Notes under the pieces: generated by a model
The model's input: the letters and a program-made list of their open reading frames with translations, nothing else
Told to the model about the DNA's origin: nothing
Database searches by the model: none
Shown: piece by piece, positions 32,761 to 33,930 of the stretch
Numbering within the stretch: position 1 is the stretch's first letter
Layout of the letters: every line of letters begins with the position of its first letter
Assembly (NCBI GenBank): GCA_022385805.1
Contig: MU277676.1
Location: 142,090 to 176,019 of the forward strand
DNA length: 33,930 nucleotides
Source of the DNA: Pilatotrama ljubarskyi
Lineage: Eukaryota; Basidiomycota; Agaricomycetes; Polyporales; Polyporaceae
Reading direction: 5' to 3'
Made by a program: the position numbers and the translations under genes

Positions 32761-33460
32761 TGTTAGCGCCCGTGCAGACCCTTCCGGTACGGCCCCTTTT
32801 GGAACCCGATCGACCCGATAGGACTCTGAGACTCACTCCGAGACTCACTCGTCATCATCGGCGATGAGACTAACCCGCGCTGTACTCCACACGATCCTGA
32901 CCTTCACTCCATCTGATCCCGCTCCGATCTCTCCTCCGCAGTTACTCCTTACAAACCTGAACCTTACTTACTTCTTACTATATAAGCTTCCGATTCTATA
33001 GGGTAGCTCTTTAGTTCAGATATCTCGTTAACCACTTGATCTGCTGGTACAACCCCTCGGTCCCCCGTCCTTTACCCATTTGTTGATCCTCTGGAATAAC
33101 ATTCCGTCCTCCGATCTCCGGTCTGATCATATTCTGACCTCCAACTCTACTAAGATAAGTCCTTCGTGACTTGTCCTCTGGTTAACCAGCAGTTCGACAC
33201 TTCGACTTCTACCGCCGGTCTCCGACCGGCCTCTGACATCGGTCCGCTTTTGATCCGATTACATAAGCACACATTCCTCCGTAAATTAGAGGACTCCGTC
33301 GACTCTCGAAGCACGTTACTAATAGTTTCGCGAGTCCTCTCCATTACTCCCATACCGTGCATACTCCGACTGGGTTCCGATCCAACCCTTCCGGTTCAAT
33401 ATCGGGCTTCCGTCTTCCGGCCTCCGGGACTCCAGTCTTACCCCCACACGGTACCTAACA
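32761..33460. mobile_element. Solo LTR of a retrotransposon, 700 bp
   Basis: The element starts TGTTAG and ends CTAACA, the short inverted termini of an LTR. It is flanked by a perfect 5-bp duplication CTGAC (32756-32760 and 33461-33465). No internal retrotransposon domain and no second LTR are present, so recombination between two LTRs probably removed the body. A TATATAAG at 32979-32986 could be the LTR promoter on the plus strand, which would set its orientation. Gypsy or Copia cannot be decided. It lies inside an intron of P450 pseudogene D, between donor GTAAGT and the ETPT mini-exon. Confidence 0.92.
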
Positions 33461-33835
33461 CTGACGGGACAACTTACGGTCCACCACAGCCTGATCAGAC
33501 ATCTTCTGGCTGTCCGGGACATCCCTGGCCATGTTCGCCTTGATGAGTACGGTCAAGAGATCTCATTCTTTCAAATCCTTGCGTTCGACACAGTCAGAAT
33601 TCTTCTCCACAGTGACCTGCATGACAGTTGCCTTCTTCTCCTGCACGAGCTGCATGCCAATGTGGAACATCACTTTAGATGCATGCTTGGCATTCTGAAT
33701 ACCCTCCAATGGCTGCAGCAAGTCGTAATATGAGCCACATTCCTCCCGCAAGCGCCGGAAAATTACTGACTCACAAGATACCAGATAAGAGGGAACTGAT
33801 GAACTCTGAACCTGGAAGGCAAGAGCACGACTGTC

Positions 33836-33916
33836 AGCCGCACAAAGAGAGTCTTCAGTCTGTGAGCGAAAGACTATATTGCATAGAGTAAGTACCTGTA
33901 AGCCGCACAAAGAGAG
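33836..33916. repeat. Short direct repeat, two copies of 16 bp
   Basis: AGCCGCACAAAGAGAG occurs at 33836-33851 and again at 33901-33916. The distance is 65 bp, in the degenerate upstream part of P450 D at the window edge. It may mark a local duplication. Confidence 0.7.
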
Positions 33917-33930
33917 CTACAAGTACTTGG

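Larger units (their letters stand above)
30720..33815 (-). pseudogene. Cytochrome P450 (copy D), pseudogene interrupted by two transposons
   Basis: Exon remnants run from right to left. FPLIWYL (about 33780-33815) is followed by the exon at 33712-33480 (KHASKVMFHIGMQLVQEKK ... LLTVLIKANMARDVP). Next come mini-exon ETPT (about 32705), the I-helix exon ([33 protein letters not shown]), the IAKGNRVVVPILAIHRSKK exon up to DAL, and after the Tc1 insertion EFR and [18 protein letters not shown]. Damage: a TGA where A and B have Arg in GRDLL (33563-33565); the heme loop reads GGLRALTS, without Cys and out of frame; the final exon is missing; Tc1 splits the DALEF exon; and a solo LTR sits in the intron before the mini-exon. 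The Val in the I-helix groups D with A and B. The upstream part runs off the window. Confidence 0.9.

Noticed and set aside
3657..33815. Secondary-metabolite gene cluster containing the P450s and the cyclase
   Set aside because: There is no backbone synthase (terpene, PKS, NRPS), transporter or regulator. The P450s are one locally duplicated family separated by unrelated housekeeping-type genes.
1..33930. tRNA or rRNA genes and CRISPR arrays
   Set aside because: No tRNA B-box with a matching cloverleaf, no rRNA text and no spaced repeat array were seen; the sequence is eukaryotic.

Overview
This window is nuclear DNA of a filamentous basidiomycete, most likely an Agaricomycete and plausibly a wood-decay polypore. 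The reasons are short (about 50-80 nt) GT-AG introns dividing genes into many exons, tiny exons, a tandem family of fungal microsomal P450s, a secreted CBM1-linked glucuronoyl esterase of the wood-decay type, a basidiomycete-style F-box protein, and Tc1 and LTR elements with fungal features. No prokaryotic feature was seen.

Layout, left to right. 1-900: intergenic, with a 233-bp MITE (395-627) flanked by a perfect 10-bp target duplication, followed by a palindromic octamer repeat. 937-2747 (+): F-box protein gene with an apparent frameshift early on. 3657-5345 (+): intact 13-exon cyclase-family hydrolase. 5584-7999 and 9552-11948 (-): two intact tandem P450 genes, A and B, whose duplication includes several hundred bp upstream. 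13354-14242 (-): J-domain membrane protein. 14243-16434: no gene recognised. 16435-18077 (+): CBM1-CE15 glucuronoyl esterase. 18462-19923 (-): amidohydrolase-like protein that seems to lack metal ligands. 20598-21948: a TIR element (190-bp perfect TIRs, TAACCG target duplication) holding the 5' parts of two convergent genes, one DUF6589-like and one RecQ-like helicase. 22970-23300 (-): relic of an A1 aspartic peptidase. 24447-26222 (-): coiled-coil protein with 16 glycines in a strict four-residue period. 27440-29820 (-): third intact P450, C. 30720-33815 (-): fourth P450, D, a pseudogene broken by a nonsense codon, loss of the heme cysteine, a Tc1/mariner insertion (30883-32194) and a 700-bp solo LTR (32761-33460) lying in an intron.

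The window is not a classical biosynthetic cluster, since no terpene synthase, PKS or NRPS is visible. Its main themes are local P450 duplication and decay and recent transposon activity. The most unusual item is the element at 20598-21948. The 5' ends of two unrelated genes each sit just inside a TIR, face each other and are cut off at one shared junction. This is what internal deletion of a larger two-gene transposon (DUF6589 protein plus RecQ-like helicase) would leave. All gene models were spliced by hand from the sequence; family names come from recognised motifs and not from a database search.
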